Positions 1 through 8,640 of a DNA stretch of 64,000 nucleotides are shown one piece after another (the first letter of the stretch is position 1; each line of letters opens with the position of its first letter). The position numbers were made by a program, and so were the translations under genes. The stretch covers positions 1-64,000 of the forward strand of contig JAJCXR010000028.1 in assembly GCA_029263315.1 (NCBI GenBank), given 5' to 3'. Origin of the DNA: Acidobacteriota bacterium. Lineage in GTDB: Bacteria; Acidobacteriota; Thermoanaerobaculia; Multivoradales; J023. Below the pieces are notes generated by a model. That model saw only the letters and a list, made by a program, of their open reading frames with translations. It searched no databases and was not told the DNA's origin.

Positions 1-100
1 GCTGATCTTGGCGTCGAAGAAAATCCCCTCTCGTCCCCCTCTCTAGCTCTAGCAGAGGAGGGAAGGTCGTCCGGCGTCCCGGAGGGACGAAATGTCCTAG

Positions 101-120
101 CGAGCGAATTTATTCGCTCG
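101..120. repeat. near-perfect inverted repeat downstream of the sulfatase-like gene
   Basis: CGAGCGAAT and ATTCGCTCG are 9-base arms around a two-base centre, lying 36 bases past the stop of the minus-strand gene at 156-2933. It could form a hairpin in that transcript, but no T-run follows on either strand, so a terminator role is only possible. The rest of positions 1-155 shows no gene. Confidence 0.4.
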
Positions 121-155
121 TCAACGGTCGAGAGCTGGAAAGGCGAGGCAGCGGA

Positions 156-2933
156 TCAGTCGAGATAGCCGAGGGCTCGCAGCTGCTCTGCTAAGGCGGC
201 AGGCAGCTCGTCACGGCTCGCAGGGTGAGACCCCAGGGACGCATGACGATAGAGCAAAGACAGGTTGAGACCGTCGGTGGGTTCGCTGATTTCGCCGCAG
301 GCGGCGTCGAAGGTGCGTCGCAAGACACCCTGGGATGCGTTATCGGTGGTCTCTTCACCGACGACTGAGGTTTCGCTCGGGCCGGATTCCGACGGCAAGG
401 TGCAACTTCCCCTTGGCCCGTGGACCTCGAAGGTGAGGGCGTCCTCGGGGGTGACTTGCTCCACCACCAGGCTGAAGCGCTCACCGGCCCCGACGCGAAT
501 TTGCAGCCGCCGCGCTGCGTCGAGACTCAGGGATTGAGCCGGTGCGTCCACCGACTTGAAGAATTGCGGTCCCAGCCAGTGGGGACCCCCGACGACGAGC
601 TGAAACTCGGTGCTCGAAGCGTTCTCGATGCTGATCAGCAGGCCGTCGAAGCTCTCCATGAAACGGGCGATGGCCAGTCGCTCGAGATCTGACGTCGCCC
701 CGTGCTGGTCGGCGAGATCGTCGTTTTCGTCGGCATCGCGGTCGAGGAGAAACAAGGCCTGCCGCGCTTCTTGCCGCTGCCACAGGGTGGGGTTGAGGAC
801 GTATTTGAGGCGGTTGCCACGGCGCAGGGAAAGTCCCTGGTAGGCGGTGGCGGACCATGCTTCGGTCTCTGCCGTGGGGCGACGGTAGCCGGGGTCATCG
901 GCATAGGGGAGCAGTGACGCACCGTCCATAGGTGGTGTTTCGAGCCCCAAGGCGGCCAGCACGGTGGGCGCCACGTCGATTTGGCGTACCTGCTCCTCCA
1001 CCCACTGGCCGGCGCCGCTTCGATCTGGCAGGGCGATCAGCAGCGGTACCCGGAGGTTGAAGTCGTAGAGGTAGGCGTGATCCGCCAGCCCGTGCTCCCC
1101 TAGGGCTTCGCCGTGGTCCGAGGTGATGACCACCAACTCCGTGCCGTCGTCCTCCGCCAGGGAATCGAGCAGCCTGCTGAGATGATGGTCGGTGTAGGCG
1201 ATGGCGCTGTCGTAGGCATCGACCACCAGTTGCAGCTCGCCTTCAGCCAGGTCTTCGAGGCCCCCCTGGCCATCGTTCCAAGCATAGGACTTGCGCCGTA
1301 CGGCGCCGGCCGTGTCACCGCTCGGTAACGGACGGGTGGTCAAGCGTCCCAGGCGATTTGGATCGCCGTCCTTGCCGCTGAGTTGACGGTGGAAGGGCGC
1401 CCGGACCCGATGCGGCGTGTGGACCTCGTAGGTGTGCAGGAAAAGAAAGTAAGGGCGATGGGCCTCGGCGGTCCACTGAAGGGCCCGTTCGATGCCGTCT
1501 TCCAGGTCCCCCTTGGGGCCCAGGTGGCCCGGAATGACGGCGTAGCGATCAAAGCCGCGGGCAAACCCGTAGTGGGCATCCAGGTAGCCGCCACCGGTCA
1601 CCGCCATGGTTTCGTAGCCGGCCCGCTGAAGTTGTTGCGCCAACAGGTCGAAGCGCTGGGGCAAGGGTCGGGGGTGGTGCTGGCCATGGCTCAGGGGATC
1701 GAGACCGGTGAACAACGAGAGGTGGGACGGATACGTCCAAGGCGCCGCCGCCACCACGGAGCGGAAGGTGAGTGCTTGTCGTGCGGCCCAGCGCTCGAGG
1801 TTAGGGGACGTGGCCCGGGGATAACCATAGAGGGATAGATGGTCGGCCCTCAAGGTATCGATCACCACCAACACCACGTTGGGAGGTGGCGGCTCATCAT
1901 GGGGACGGGTCAACCGCAGGTCGCCCCAGTAACCGTAGGCATCCACCGGGCCGGCATGGTCGCCGACGGCATCGACGGTGTCGACCGCAAAACGCAGCTC
2001 CAGGTCTTGACCTTGCCAGGGGGCGAGGTCGAGATCGATGTCGTGCCAGCGACCGGCCGGCCGAGCCGTCGGAGCCGTTGCCGAGGTGTCATCCTGGCTT
2101 GCCGCCGTGGGATGGGCGACTTGGGCGCTGAAGAGGGTGTGCTCGGTGCCCTGTGGGTCGCGACCGAGGACGCGGAAGGTCATCCCATGGCGGATTTCCG
2201 AGTCGACACCAAAGGCCGCTTCGAGGCGCTCGGCGGCGTTGATTTCGAGGGCCTGCTCCAGGGGTTTGCCGGGCAGCACCAGACGGGCGGTGCGCGTGGT
2301 GCCCCCGAGGGTGACCTTGAGCGGGCGTTGGCTGGCCCGTTGTCGCCGAGCCGGCGTCACAACGCTGCGCTGGCCACGGATCGACACCAAGCGGCCTCGC
2401 AGCTTCGAGGGAAGGAGGGGCAGCAGGCGTAGCTGGGCGATCTCGCCGCGCCACTGGGCATGCTGCGCCAAGTCGAAGACGTAAATGCTGGCTTCCCCTT
2501 CGCCCCGTACCTCGATGCTGCGTTGGGGGGCGAAGGACTCGCCGGGTCCCGCCCATTGCAAGCGCAGAGGACGTCGACCCGTACCCCCGAGAACCACTTC
2601 CAGTCGACCGATGGCAGCGCTGTCCAACGCCGTGTCCCGCTCGATGTAAGCACCGGGTTTGGAGGCGCCGAGTCGCCAGTGGCCGCCGATGGGTTTGGCC
2701 ATCAAGTCGAATCCCCGGTGACGCCAGGGGGCGAGGTCGTCGGCGTCGCGGAAGGTCCACGAGAAGGTCTCCTCCCAGCGTGCCACCCCTTGACGACCAA
2801 AGACCTCGGAGGTTTCTTCGATCAACCGTTGGCTGATCCGCCGGTCGGCCGGCGAGTCGGGGGCAGAGCAAGCCAAGACCAGCCCGGCCAGGACGGCGGG
2901 GGCGACGATGGAAATTGAGGTTTTACGGGTCAT
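156..2933 (-). CDS. lipoprotein of the sulfatase/alkaline phosphatase superfamily
   Basis: This 925-residue protein has a lipoprotein signal (LVLAC, Cys22), which fixes the ATG at 2933; the longer reading frame would place 28 unlikely residues before it. The first ~330 residues look like a beta-rich accessory region. The catalytic region then opens with VVLVVIDTLRADHLSLYGY, holding the first metal-binding Asp. The nucleophile segment reads TYPSHLSLFTG with Thr400 where classical sulfatases have Cys or Ser. The second metal site is VITSDHGEALGEHG. The C-terminus ends in LRALGYL, a common end in this family. Thr at the nucleophile position and His in place of the Arg two residues after the Pro suggest phosphatase, phosphotransferase or LtaS-like chemistry rather than formylglycine sulfatase activity. 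The substrate is unknown; it probably acts on the periplasmic face of a membrane. It is divergent from the KAS III-like gene. Confidence 0.85.
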   Translation of the reverse strand: MTRKTSISIVAPAVLAGLVLACSAPDSPADRRISQRLIEETSEVFGRQGVARWEETFSWTFRDADDLAPWRHRGFDLMAKPIGGHWRLGASKPGAYIERDTALDSAAIGRLEVVLGGTGRRPLRLQWAGPGESFAPQRSIEVRGEGEASIYVFDLAQHAQWRGEIAQLRLLPLLPSKLRGRLVSIRGQRSVVTPARRQRASQRPLKVTLGGTTRTARLVLPGKPLEQALEINAAERLEAAFGVDSEIRHGMTFRVLGRDPQGTEHTLFSAQVAHPTAASQDDTSATAPTARPAGRWHDIDLDLAPWQGQDLELRFAVDTVDAVGDHAGPVDAYGYWGDLRLTRPHDEPPPPNVVLVVIDTLRADHLSLYGYPRATSPNLERWAARQALTFRSVVAAAPWTYPSHLSLFTGLDPLSHGQHHPRPLPQRFDLLAQQLQRAGYETMAVTGGGYLDAHYGFARGFDRYAVIPGHLGPKGDLEDGIERALQWTAEAHRPYFLFLHTYEVHTPHRVRAPFHRQLSGKDGDPNRLGRLTTRPLPSGDTAGAVRRKSYAWNDGQGGLEDLAEGELQLVVDAYDSAIAYTDHHLSRLLDSLAEDDGTELVVITSDHGEALGEHGLADHAYLYDFNLRVPLLIALPDRSGAGQWVEEQVRQIDVAPTVLAALGLETPPMDGASLLPYADDPGYRRPTAETEAWSATAYQGLSLRRGNRLKYVLNPTLWQRQEARQALFLLDRDADENDDLADQHGATSDLERLAIARFMESFDGLLISIENASSTEFQLVVGGPHWLGPQFFKSVDAPAQSLSLDAARRLQIRVGAGERFSLVVEQVTPEDALTFEVHGPRGSCTLPSESGPSETSVVGEETTDNASQGVLRRTFDAACGEISEPTDGLNLSLLYRHASLGSHPASRDELPAALAEQLRALGYLD

Positions 2934-3204
2934 GGCGGGGCTCGTTGAGGCGGCGATTCTATACGTCGTGGTCAGTGTCCCAGCGCTGAAAGCACCGCCG
3001 AGCATCGAATTCGCCAAAATAAATGGTCGGGGTTGCTCTGTTGCCGTCCTTTGGCGCCGGGAATCGATATGATCAGCCTTTATTCCAAATTGCGAGATTT
3101 GCTATCCGCGAGGCTCGTCGGGTGGGCAGTGTCACAGTCGCCGTTTTGGACGGGCGGCGCCGACAGGCCCCAGGGACCGGTGGGCGACGACCAGGGAGAC
3201 TCTG

Positions 3205-4224
3205 ATGACTCAGCGCTTGCGATCTGCGGGCATTCGTGCCCTCGCCATCTCCGTTCCTCGACAGACCCGCACCATCACCTTGCCTTCCGGAAAATCGGCG
3301 CTGCGCCACAGCATGGACGCAGATCAATCCGGTCTCGACCTCGACAAGGACGCCGCGCAACAGGTTCTGGATGCTGCCGGCCTCCAAGCGTCGGACATCG
3401 ACCTGGTGTTGTCGGCCAGCTTTCCTGCCCTGCCGGAGCCTTGCATCGGCAACGCGACGCCCCTGGCTTGGGAAATGGGCATGGAAAAGGCGGCGGCGTG
3501 GAATATCGAATCGGCCTGTGCCGGTGGTCTGGTGGCCCTGCGCAGCGCCTGTCAGGAGGTCATGTTGGGGGAGTATGATCACGTGCTCTTGGTGGTGGGC
3601 TGTCCCTATTCGCAGACCGTCGAGCCGGGTCACCCGGCCATGGACGTGATCAGCGATGCTGCCTATGCTGTGCTCATCGGGGCCGTACCGGAGGGGCAGG
3701 GCTATGTCAGTAGTGTGGTGCGCAACTCCGGCCCCACCTGTCCGTTGGTGTCCTGGAGCGTCGACCCGGAAGTCCCCTCCGGTATTCGCTTGGCGGTGGG
3801 TTCCAAGACCGCCGGCCAGTTGGAATCCTGGGCTTTGCGGCAATTGCCAGAATTGTGCGAGCAACTCTTCGCCAAAACCGGTTTGTCCCCTGGGGATGTC
3901 GACCATTGGGTGAGCAACGCCCCCACCCCCAGCTTTGTCGACCGCGCCTTGAGCGCCATGGGTGCGTCACGTCACGACGGCGTCAATACCAATCGGCTGC
4001 TCGGCAATGTGGGGCCCGCCTTGATCGGCACCTCTCTCTACTACAACGCCGTCTTGCGCAAGTTCAAACCCGGCCAGCTGGTGCTCTGTTGCAGCGTCGG
4101 CAGCGAAGCCAGCCTGGCCGTGTCGTTGCTGCGCTGGGCCGACGACGTCTCCTTGGGCCAGGCGCCGCCCCATGCTTCGTTGTCGCAGATGATGGATTTC
4201 GAGCAAGAACGGCTGCGGGAGTAA
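3205..4224 (+). CDS. KAS III-like (3-oxoacyl-ACP synthase III family) protein
   Basis: At 339 residues this has the usual length of FabH-type thiolase-fold enzymes, which condense an acyl-CoA with malonyl-ACP or transfer acyl groups. Cys105 in ESACAGG is the family nucleophile, and GNVGPA (Asn268) matches the GN(T/S) active-site Asn. The expected His of the PHQAN block is missing: the aligned stretch is VDHWVSNAPTPSF, with Asn238 where His should be. The fold is therefore clear but decarboxylative condensation is doubtful. It may be an acyltransferase, a beta-lactone or olefin-type enzyme, or a specialised condensing enzyme. The ATG at 3205 follows GGGAGACTCTG. The gene stands alone and ends at a strong bidirectional terminator, so there is no operon context to name a pathway. 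Confidence 0.8.
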   Translation: MTQRLRSAGIRALAISVPRQTRTITLPSGKSALRHSMDADQSGLDLDKDAAQQVLDAAGLQASDIDLVLSASFPALPEPCIGNATPLAWEMGMEKAAAWNIESACAGGLVALRSACQEVMLGEYDHVLLVVGCPYSQTVEPGHPAMDVISDAAYAVLIGAVPEGQGYVSSVVRNSGPTCPLVSWSVDPEVPSGIRLAVGSKTAGQLESWALRQLPELCEQLFAKTGLSPGDVDHWVSNAPTPSFVDRALSAMGASRHDGVNTNRLLGNVGPALIGTSLYYNAVLRKFKPGQLVLCCSVGSEASLAVSLLRWADDVSLGQAPPHASLSQMMDFEQERLRE

Positions 4225-4296
4225 AGGTCGCGGCAGATAATCATCGCCAACATCGCGCCGCAAATCGACTCGCCAGCAACGGGCGGAGAAGCGTAC

Positions 4297-4330
4297 AAAG
4301 GCCGCCATGCTCTAGCACGGCGGCCTTTCT
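4297..4330. terminator. bidirectional intrinsic terminator
   Basis: AAAGGCCGCC (4297-4306) pairs perfectly with GGCGGCCTTT (4319-4328), followed by CTT. The stem carries its own A-tract and T-tract, so it can stop transcription in both directions. It lies between two convergent genes, the KAS III-like gene and the small secreted protein. Confidence 0.85.
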
Positions 4331-4350
4331 TGGTCAGGGAAAGGTGGCCT

Positions 4351-4725
4351 TTACTCGCAGGTGCCGTAGGGCAGCATCGGCGGACCGAAGGTCTGGTTGA
4401 CGGGCATTTCGCAGGTCACCGTGAGGATGGGGCCACTCCAAGGGATGACCGTGAGCTTGACCGAAGGGTAGGCGGGACCACCGTTGCCATAGGTTTGGTA
4501 GGTGTGGGACACCGTCGTGCCGGTGCTGACGTGGCCGCTAGTACCGCCGTCACCGAAGTCGTACCACACCCGCCACACCGGCGAAGAGGTGGTGCAGGTG
4601 GCGACGAATTCACAGGTCTGGTTTTCACAGTCGAATTCGTAGCAGGCGGGAGCGTCGGCGAAGGCGGGCGCCGTCAACAGGGCCAAGGCGGCGAGCAGGG
4701 CGAACAAAGACAAGGTGCGGGTCAT
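4351..4725 (-). CDS. small secreted protein with a PKD-like domain
   Basis: This is a 124-residue protein starting at the ATG at 4725, which has AAAGGAT just upstream. The signal peptide runs MTRTLSLFALLAALALL to about AFA. The mature part has several Cys residues (CYEFDCENQTC, CTTSS, a Cys near TVTCEM and one near the end), consistent with disulfides in the periplasm or outside. WYDFGDGG, then VSHTY and VKLTV, fits the PKD-domain pattern (FGDG...HTY...V.LTV). PKD domains are beta-sandwich binding modules, often in surface proteins. It lies downstream of the sigma-factor gene in the same direction and may be co-expressed with it. The ligand is unknown. Confidence 0.75.
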   Translation of the reverse strand: MTRTLSLFALLAALALLTAPAFADAPACYEFDCENQTCEFVATCTTSSPVWRVWYDFGDGGTSGHVSTGTTVSHTYQTYGNGGPAYPSVKLTVIPWSGPILTVTCEMPVNQTFGPPMLPYGTCE

Positions 4726-4820
4726 GGTAGATCCTTTCAACGATGTGTTGTTTGGAAGGGGGGCCTACTGTGGTGCCCCCCGGCTTCTGCAATGGATGAT
4801 GCGAAGCTCGGCCGCGGGGT

Positions 4821-4900
4821 TTACAAATCCGTGGGCCTACAAATCCGTGGGTCTACAAAACCGTGGGCTTACAAATCCATGGGGTCACCAATCCATCGAC
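4821..4900. repeat. five tandem 16-bp repeats reaching into the 3' end of the sigma-factor gene
   Basis: Units start at 4821, 4837, 4853, 4869 and 4885, with consensus near (C/T)TACAAATCCGTGGG(C/T). The first three units are almost identical, and the fourth and fifth drift. The fifth unit encodes the last residues and stop of the minus-strand sigma factor. The 16-base period is not a multiple of three, so the array is not a coding repeat. Confidence 0.9.
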
Positions 4901-5421
4901 CCTTGCCGCAGCAAAGCCTTGAGCTGTCCCCGGGCCCGCAGCAGCTGGACTTTCACCGTTTGCTCCGAAATGCCTAGGCGTCCGGCGATCTGGCCGTAGG
5001 TGAGGTCCTGCTTCAACAGCAGGAGGACGCAGCAACGCATGCGTCTCGGCAGGCGGTTGACGGCTGCGTAAAGTTTGTCGCTGCGTTCCGTGTCGAGCAG
5101 GGTGTGCAAAGGATTTTGGGGGGCGGTGGTGAGGTGCGTCGGAATCGATGTCAGATGATCGAGGGATACCTCCGGTGCGGCCCGGCGGGCGGCACTATCA
5201 AAGCGGCGTGTCGCCCTGGCGGTGTTGGAGGCAATACGAAAAAGCCAGTGCTCGACGGGTGCATCGCCGCGATAGGTGGCAAGTTTTTGATGCGCCTTGA
5301 GGAAGGTCTCCTGGGCGAGATCTTCACTTTCCCATGGGTTGAAGCCACGGTTTTTGAAAAGGGCGAGGACAGCGTCGCGGTGGTTGGCGTAGAGACGAGC
5401 TGACGGTCTCGAATGTCGCAT
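4885..5421 (-). CDS. ECF-type RNA polymerase sigma factor
   Basis: This 178-residue protein has the two-domain layout of an ECF sigma factor, which directs RNA polymerase to a small set of promoters. Region 2 covers about residues 10-75 and includes SEDLAQETFLKAHQKLATY and the following W.FRIA segment, the core-binding and -10 recognition part. Region 4 covers about 115-170, with LTYGQIAGRLGISEQTVK as its helix-turn-helix for the -35 element. The ATG at 5421 has AGGGAG four bases upstream. No anti-sigma factor lies next to it; the neighbours are a small secreted PKD-like protein downstream and a divergent Ser/Thr kinase, so its control may run through another route. Its last codons lie in a tandem-repeat array. 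Confidence 0.9.
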   Translation of the reverse strand: MRHSRPSARLYANHRDAVLALFKNRGFNPWESEDLAQETFLKAHQKLATYRGDAPVEHWLFRIASNTARATRRFDSAARRAAPEVSLDHLTSIPTHLTTAPQNPLHTLLDTERSDKLYAAVNRLPRRMRCCVLLLLKQDLTYGQIAGRLGISEQTVKVQLLRARGQLKALLRQGSMDW

Positions 5422-5721
5422 GGGCTCCCTCTGAAGACGCAGGTCTTCCTAGTCCGAGGAGGCTCGCTCCTCGGCGCATGGCAGTGATATGGATCCGTTG
5501 TGTGTCTTAGCGTCGTCGTTCTGCGGCGCCGGCTCACCTATAGAGCAACGGCTATGCCAAGACGCAAAGGGGCCAGGTGACGTGGTGTCCGAGCTGCGAC
5601 AGGCTTCTGGCGAGCGAAAATGCGCGCTTTTTTGTGCGGAGACGAGAACAATCGCGTATTGGATCTCGAATATAGATAGACACTGATCTCCCGAGACCAA
5701 ATCCTGAGCCGAGGAGAGTAT
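5422..5721. other. intergenic region between sigma factor and Ser/Thr kinase
   Basis: This is a divergent promoter region of 300 bases. It contains one clear hairpin (5454-5474) close to the sigma-factor start and is richer in A/T toward the kinase side. I see no convincing gene and cannot name promoter boxes with confidence. Confidence 0.6.
5454..5474. repeat. hairpin in the leader of the sigma-factor gene
   Basis: CCGAGGAG (5454-5461) and CTCCTCGG (5467-5474) form a perfect 8-bp stem with loop GCTCG, about 33 bases upstream of the sigma-factor ATG on the minus strand. It may act as an RNA structure in the leader or be a protein site. Confidence 0.5.
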
Positions 5722-8640
5722 TTGAGCCGCGGCACCACCAAAGAAGATTCCCAGGCCCCTCATGCGAGAGCCACGGAGACGTATCGGGGACGCCCCGCAG
5801 GTGCCACTCCCGCTACGAGCGCTGTTCCGTGGCAGCGGGGGGATTGCCTGGGACGCTATGTGGTGCTCCAGGTCATCGGCGTCGGAGGCATGGGGGTGGT
5901 TTATGAAGCCTACGATCCGGAGCTGGATCGCCGGGTGGCCCTCAAGGTGTTATCCACCCACGGCGGCCAAAGTGACGAAGCTTCCCGCCTTCGATTGTTG
6001 CGGGAAGCCCAAGCCCTGGCGCGGGTCGTCCATCCAAACGTCGTGGCGGTACACGACGTGGGCTCGGTGGACGATCAGGTTTTCCTGGCCATGGAGCTCA
6101 TCGAGGGGAGTGATCTGGGAGAGGCTCTGAGGAACCGGGCGGAGGAAGGGTCGCCCCTGGCTTGGAAGCAAGTCCTCGAGCTTTTCCTGCCGGCCGGTCG
6201 GGGATTGGCCGCGGCGCATCAGGCCGGCTTGGCACATCGGGACTTCAAACCATCCAATGTTCGTGTGGGGACGGATGGTCGGGTCCGGGTGCTCGATTTT
6301 GGTCTGGCCTTGGGTTTGAACGCCGCTCCTTCTCGGTCGTCGGCGGAGCTCACGGACGCCGCTGCGACCGCCGATGGGTCACTCTTCGATGTGGACCTGA
6401 CACGGCAAGGCGACGTACACGGCACGCCGCGCTACATGGCGCCGGAGCAGCGCCTCGGCCAGCGGGCCGACGCGCGAAGCGATCAGTACTCTTTCTGCGT
6501 CGCCCTTTGGGAGGCCCTCTACGGAGAGCTTCCCAGGGGGAGCGAGGTGGGCAAGACAACGCAGCCAGTGGCGAGATCTGCGACGCCGGATGGTTCCTTG
6601 GCGATCTTCGGCGCTCACCAACGGTTGCAGGTGTTGTTGCAGCGCGGGCTGCGCATCGACCCGGCGGAGCGATTTCCATCATTGGATGGATTGCTCGATG
6701 ATCTGGATGCCATCGTATTCAAGCGTCGCCTGCACTGGCGGCGATGGGCTCTCTTGGCATTGGTCTTGGTGATGGCCTTGCCTTGGCTGTGGACGCTGAC
6801 CCCGCCGCCGGTCTGTCAAGGGGGCGAGCAACGGCTGGCCGGGGTTTGGGATGTGCAGCGCCGAGCGGCTATCGGCCAGGCCTTCGCCGCTCGGGGATCG
6901 GCCTCGGTGGCTAAAAATTGGCGGACGGTGGCCAATATCTTCGACCGCTACGGAGAGGATTGGTTGTCGACCTATACTGAGATTTGCGAAGCGACACACC
7001 TGCGGAAAGAGCAAACACCGGAGCTGCTCGATGTGCGCATGGCGTGTTTGGAGCAACGGCGCCAGGAGCTCGGCTCATTGACCGACCTCTTCCTGCGCCC
7101 CTCCCCAACACTTCTCCGGGATGCCGTGGACGTAGCTTCTCGATTGGGTGGGCTCGACCAGTGCGCCGCCCATCGTCTGGCCGCTGTCAGGCCCCCCGAC
7201 ACCGAAGATCCGGACGAGCTCGCCGCCATTGCCGCGTTGCGTCAGGAGCTGGCACGGTCTTGGGCTTCGCAGGCGGCGGGCCTCTATGGGCAAGCCTTGG
7301 CGGAGCTGGAGCCCCTCCTCGAGTCGGTGGAGGCGACATCCTATGCCCCCTTGCAGGCCGAGGTCCGTCTGGCGTTGGCCGACCTCTTGGAGCTGTCGGG
7401 AGACGATGCAGCGGCCAAAGAGGCCTACCGCCAGGCCGCCGCCAAGGCCGACGAAGGACGCTACGACGTGGTGCGGGCACGGGCTTTTCTCGGTCTCGCC
7501 TGGAGCTCCTGGGACCCGAATCAAGTGGCGGCGACCGATCGCTGGCTGGAGCTCGCACGAGGGACCATACGCCGCTTGGACGACGAACCGGATCTCCTGA
7601 TGCGCTGGCATCAAGTGTCCGCCAAGGTAGCCTCCGGCCAACGCCAGACCGAAGCTGCCATCGAGCACGCGGGGCAAGCCGTCGACCTCAGCGAGATGGT
7701 CTGGGGGCCGGAGCATCTCAACACGGCAATTTATCTCTCCACCTTGGCGTCGGCCCTGTCCGTCGATGGCCGTTTCGAGGAAGCCTTGGCGGCGGCCAAC
7801 CGCTCGGCGGAGATCCAGCGCCAGATCTTGGCAGAGGATGACATCCGGTTGAGCTTCATCGAGCATCGGGCAGCGGTTCAAGAGCTCCAATTGGGGCGCC
7901 TGGAGGCAGCGCAGGTCCGCCTCTCGCATGCCGCCGAGCTGAGCCGAGGACGGAGACATTCCCACCGCGTGCGGGTGCTCGCCGACCTGGCCAGCGTCGA
8001 GGCCAGGCTGGGGCTGGACGCCGCTGCCATGGAGCATCTGAAAACTGCCTTGGATCTGGAATCGGAGCTCAGCGGGCCGCGCAGCGCGGCGGTGGCCAGG
8101 CTGCTCAACTATTTCGGCGATGCGCGTCTGGAGTTGGCGGACCCGCAGGGCGCCGTGCCCTATTTGGAGGAAGCCTTGGCGATTCTCGACACCCATCCCG
8201 ACATCCCTTCGGGCAAGCGATTTCCGGCCCTCGTCAACCTGGCCCTGGCCCGTATCCAGATAGGGCGCCCCGCTGACGCCAAGCCCTTGTTACGGCGTGC
8301 TGCCGAGAGTGTCGACCCGGAAGATTCCTGGTATTGGTATGTCGAGAGGGCGACGGGGCTCATCGCCCTGGCCGAGGAGCGACCTGGTGAAGCGGTGGAT
8401 CATCTCGCCAAAGCCCTGGGCATGTTGACCTGTGACGGACGGGTCAGTCCGTTGGAGCGGCCGGTGGTGGAGCTTCAGCTGGCTCGGGCTTTGGCCGCGG
8501 CGGGGGATGTCGAGACAGCGCAAAAGTATGGGGAGGAGGCCCGTCAGCGCTTCCGGTATTTGGGCCGGGCCGGCCTTCGTGGTTACCGAGAGGCTGACGC
8601 TTGGTTGGAGACCCTGCAATGGACGAGCGGCAATGAATGA
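5722..8640 (+). CDS. transmembrane Ser/Thr protein kinase with TPR-rich C-terminal region
   Basis: This is a 972-residue Hanks-type kinase. The glycine loop is GVGGMG (53-58), the ATP-binding Lys is Lys75 (RVALKVL), and the catalytic loop is HRDFKPSN starting at His172. The Mg loop is DFGLAL, and GTPRYMAPEQ marks the substrate-binding/activation segment. HRDFK, instead of HRDLK, is a small variation. One membrane helix (about 341-358, ALLALVLVMALPWLWTL) follows the kinase domain. The remaining ~600 residues are alpha-helical and Ala/Leu/Glu-rich with TPR-like repeats, probably a sensing or partner-binding part. The start is a TTG with GAGGAG five bases upstream. The stop overlaps the ATG of an FHA-domain regulator, strongly suggesting that the kinase and a phosphothreonine-binding regulator work together. 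Confidence 0.9.
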   Translation: MSRGTTKEDSQAPHARATETYRGRPAGATPATSAVPWQRGDCLGRYVVLQVIGVGGMGVVYEAYDPELDRRVALKVLSTHGGQSDEASRLRLLREAQALARVVHPNVVAVHDVGSVDDQVFLAMELIEGSDLGEALRNRAEEGSPLAWKQVLELFLPAGRGLAAAHQAGLAHRDFKPSNVRVGTDGRVRVLDFGLALGLNAAPSRSSAELTDAAATADGSLFDVDLTRQGDVHGTPRYMAPEQRLGQRADARSDQYSFCVALWEALYGELPRGSEVGKTTQPVARSATPDGSLAIFGAHQRLQVLLQRGLRIDPAERFPSLDGLLDDLDAIVFKRRLHWRRWALLALVLVMALPWLWTLTPPPVCQGGEQRLAGVWDVQRRAAIGQAFAARGSASVAKNWRTVANIFDRYGEDWLSTYTEICEATHLRKEQTPELLDVRMACLEQRRQELGSLTDLFLRPSPTLLRDAVDVASRLGGLDQCAAHRLAAVRPPDTEDPDELAAIAALRQELARSWASQAAGLYGQALAELEPLLESVEATSYAPLQAEVRLALADLLELSGDDAAAKEAYRQAAAKADEGRYDVVRARAFLGLAWSSWDPNQVAATDRWLELARGTIRRLDDEPDLLMRWHQVSAKVASGQRQTEAAIEHAGQAVDLSEMVWGPEHLNTAIYLSTLASALSVDGRFEEALAAANRSAEIQRQILAEDDIRLSFIEHRAAVQELQLGRLEAAQVRLSHAAELSRGRRHSHRVRVLADLASVEARLGLDAAAMEHLKTALDLESELSGPRSAAVARLLNYFGDARLELADPQGAVPYLEEALAILDTHPDIPSGKRFPALVNLALARIQIGRPADAKPLLRRAAESVDPEDSWYWYVERATGLIALAEERPGEAVDHLAKALGMLTCDGRVSPLERPVVELQLARALAAAGDVETAQKYGEEARQRFRYLGRAGLRGYREADAWLETLQWTSGNE

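Noticed and set aside
4821..4900. CRISPR-like array
   Set aside because: Units follow each other directly with no unique spacers, and no cas genes are near.
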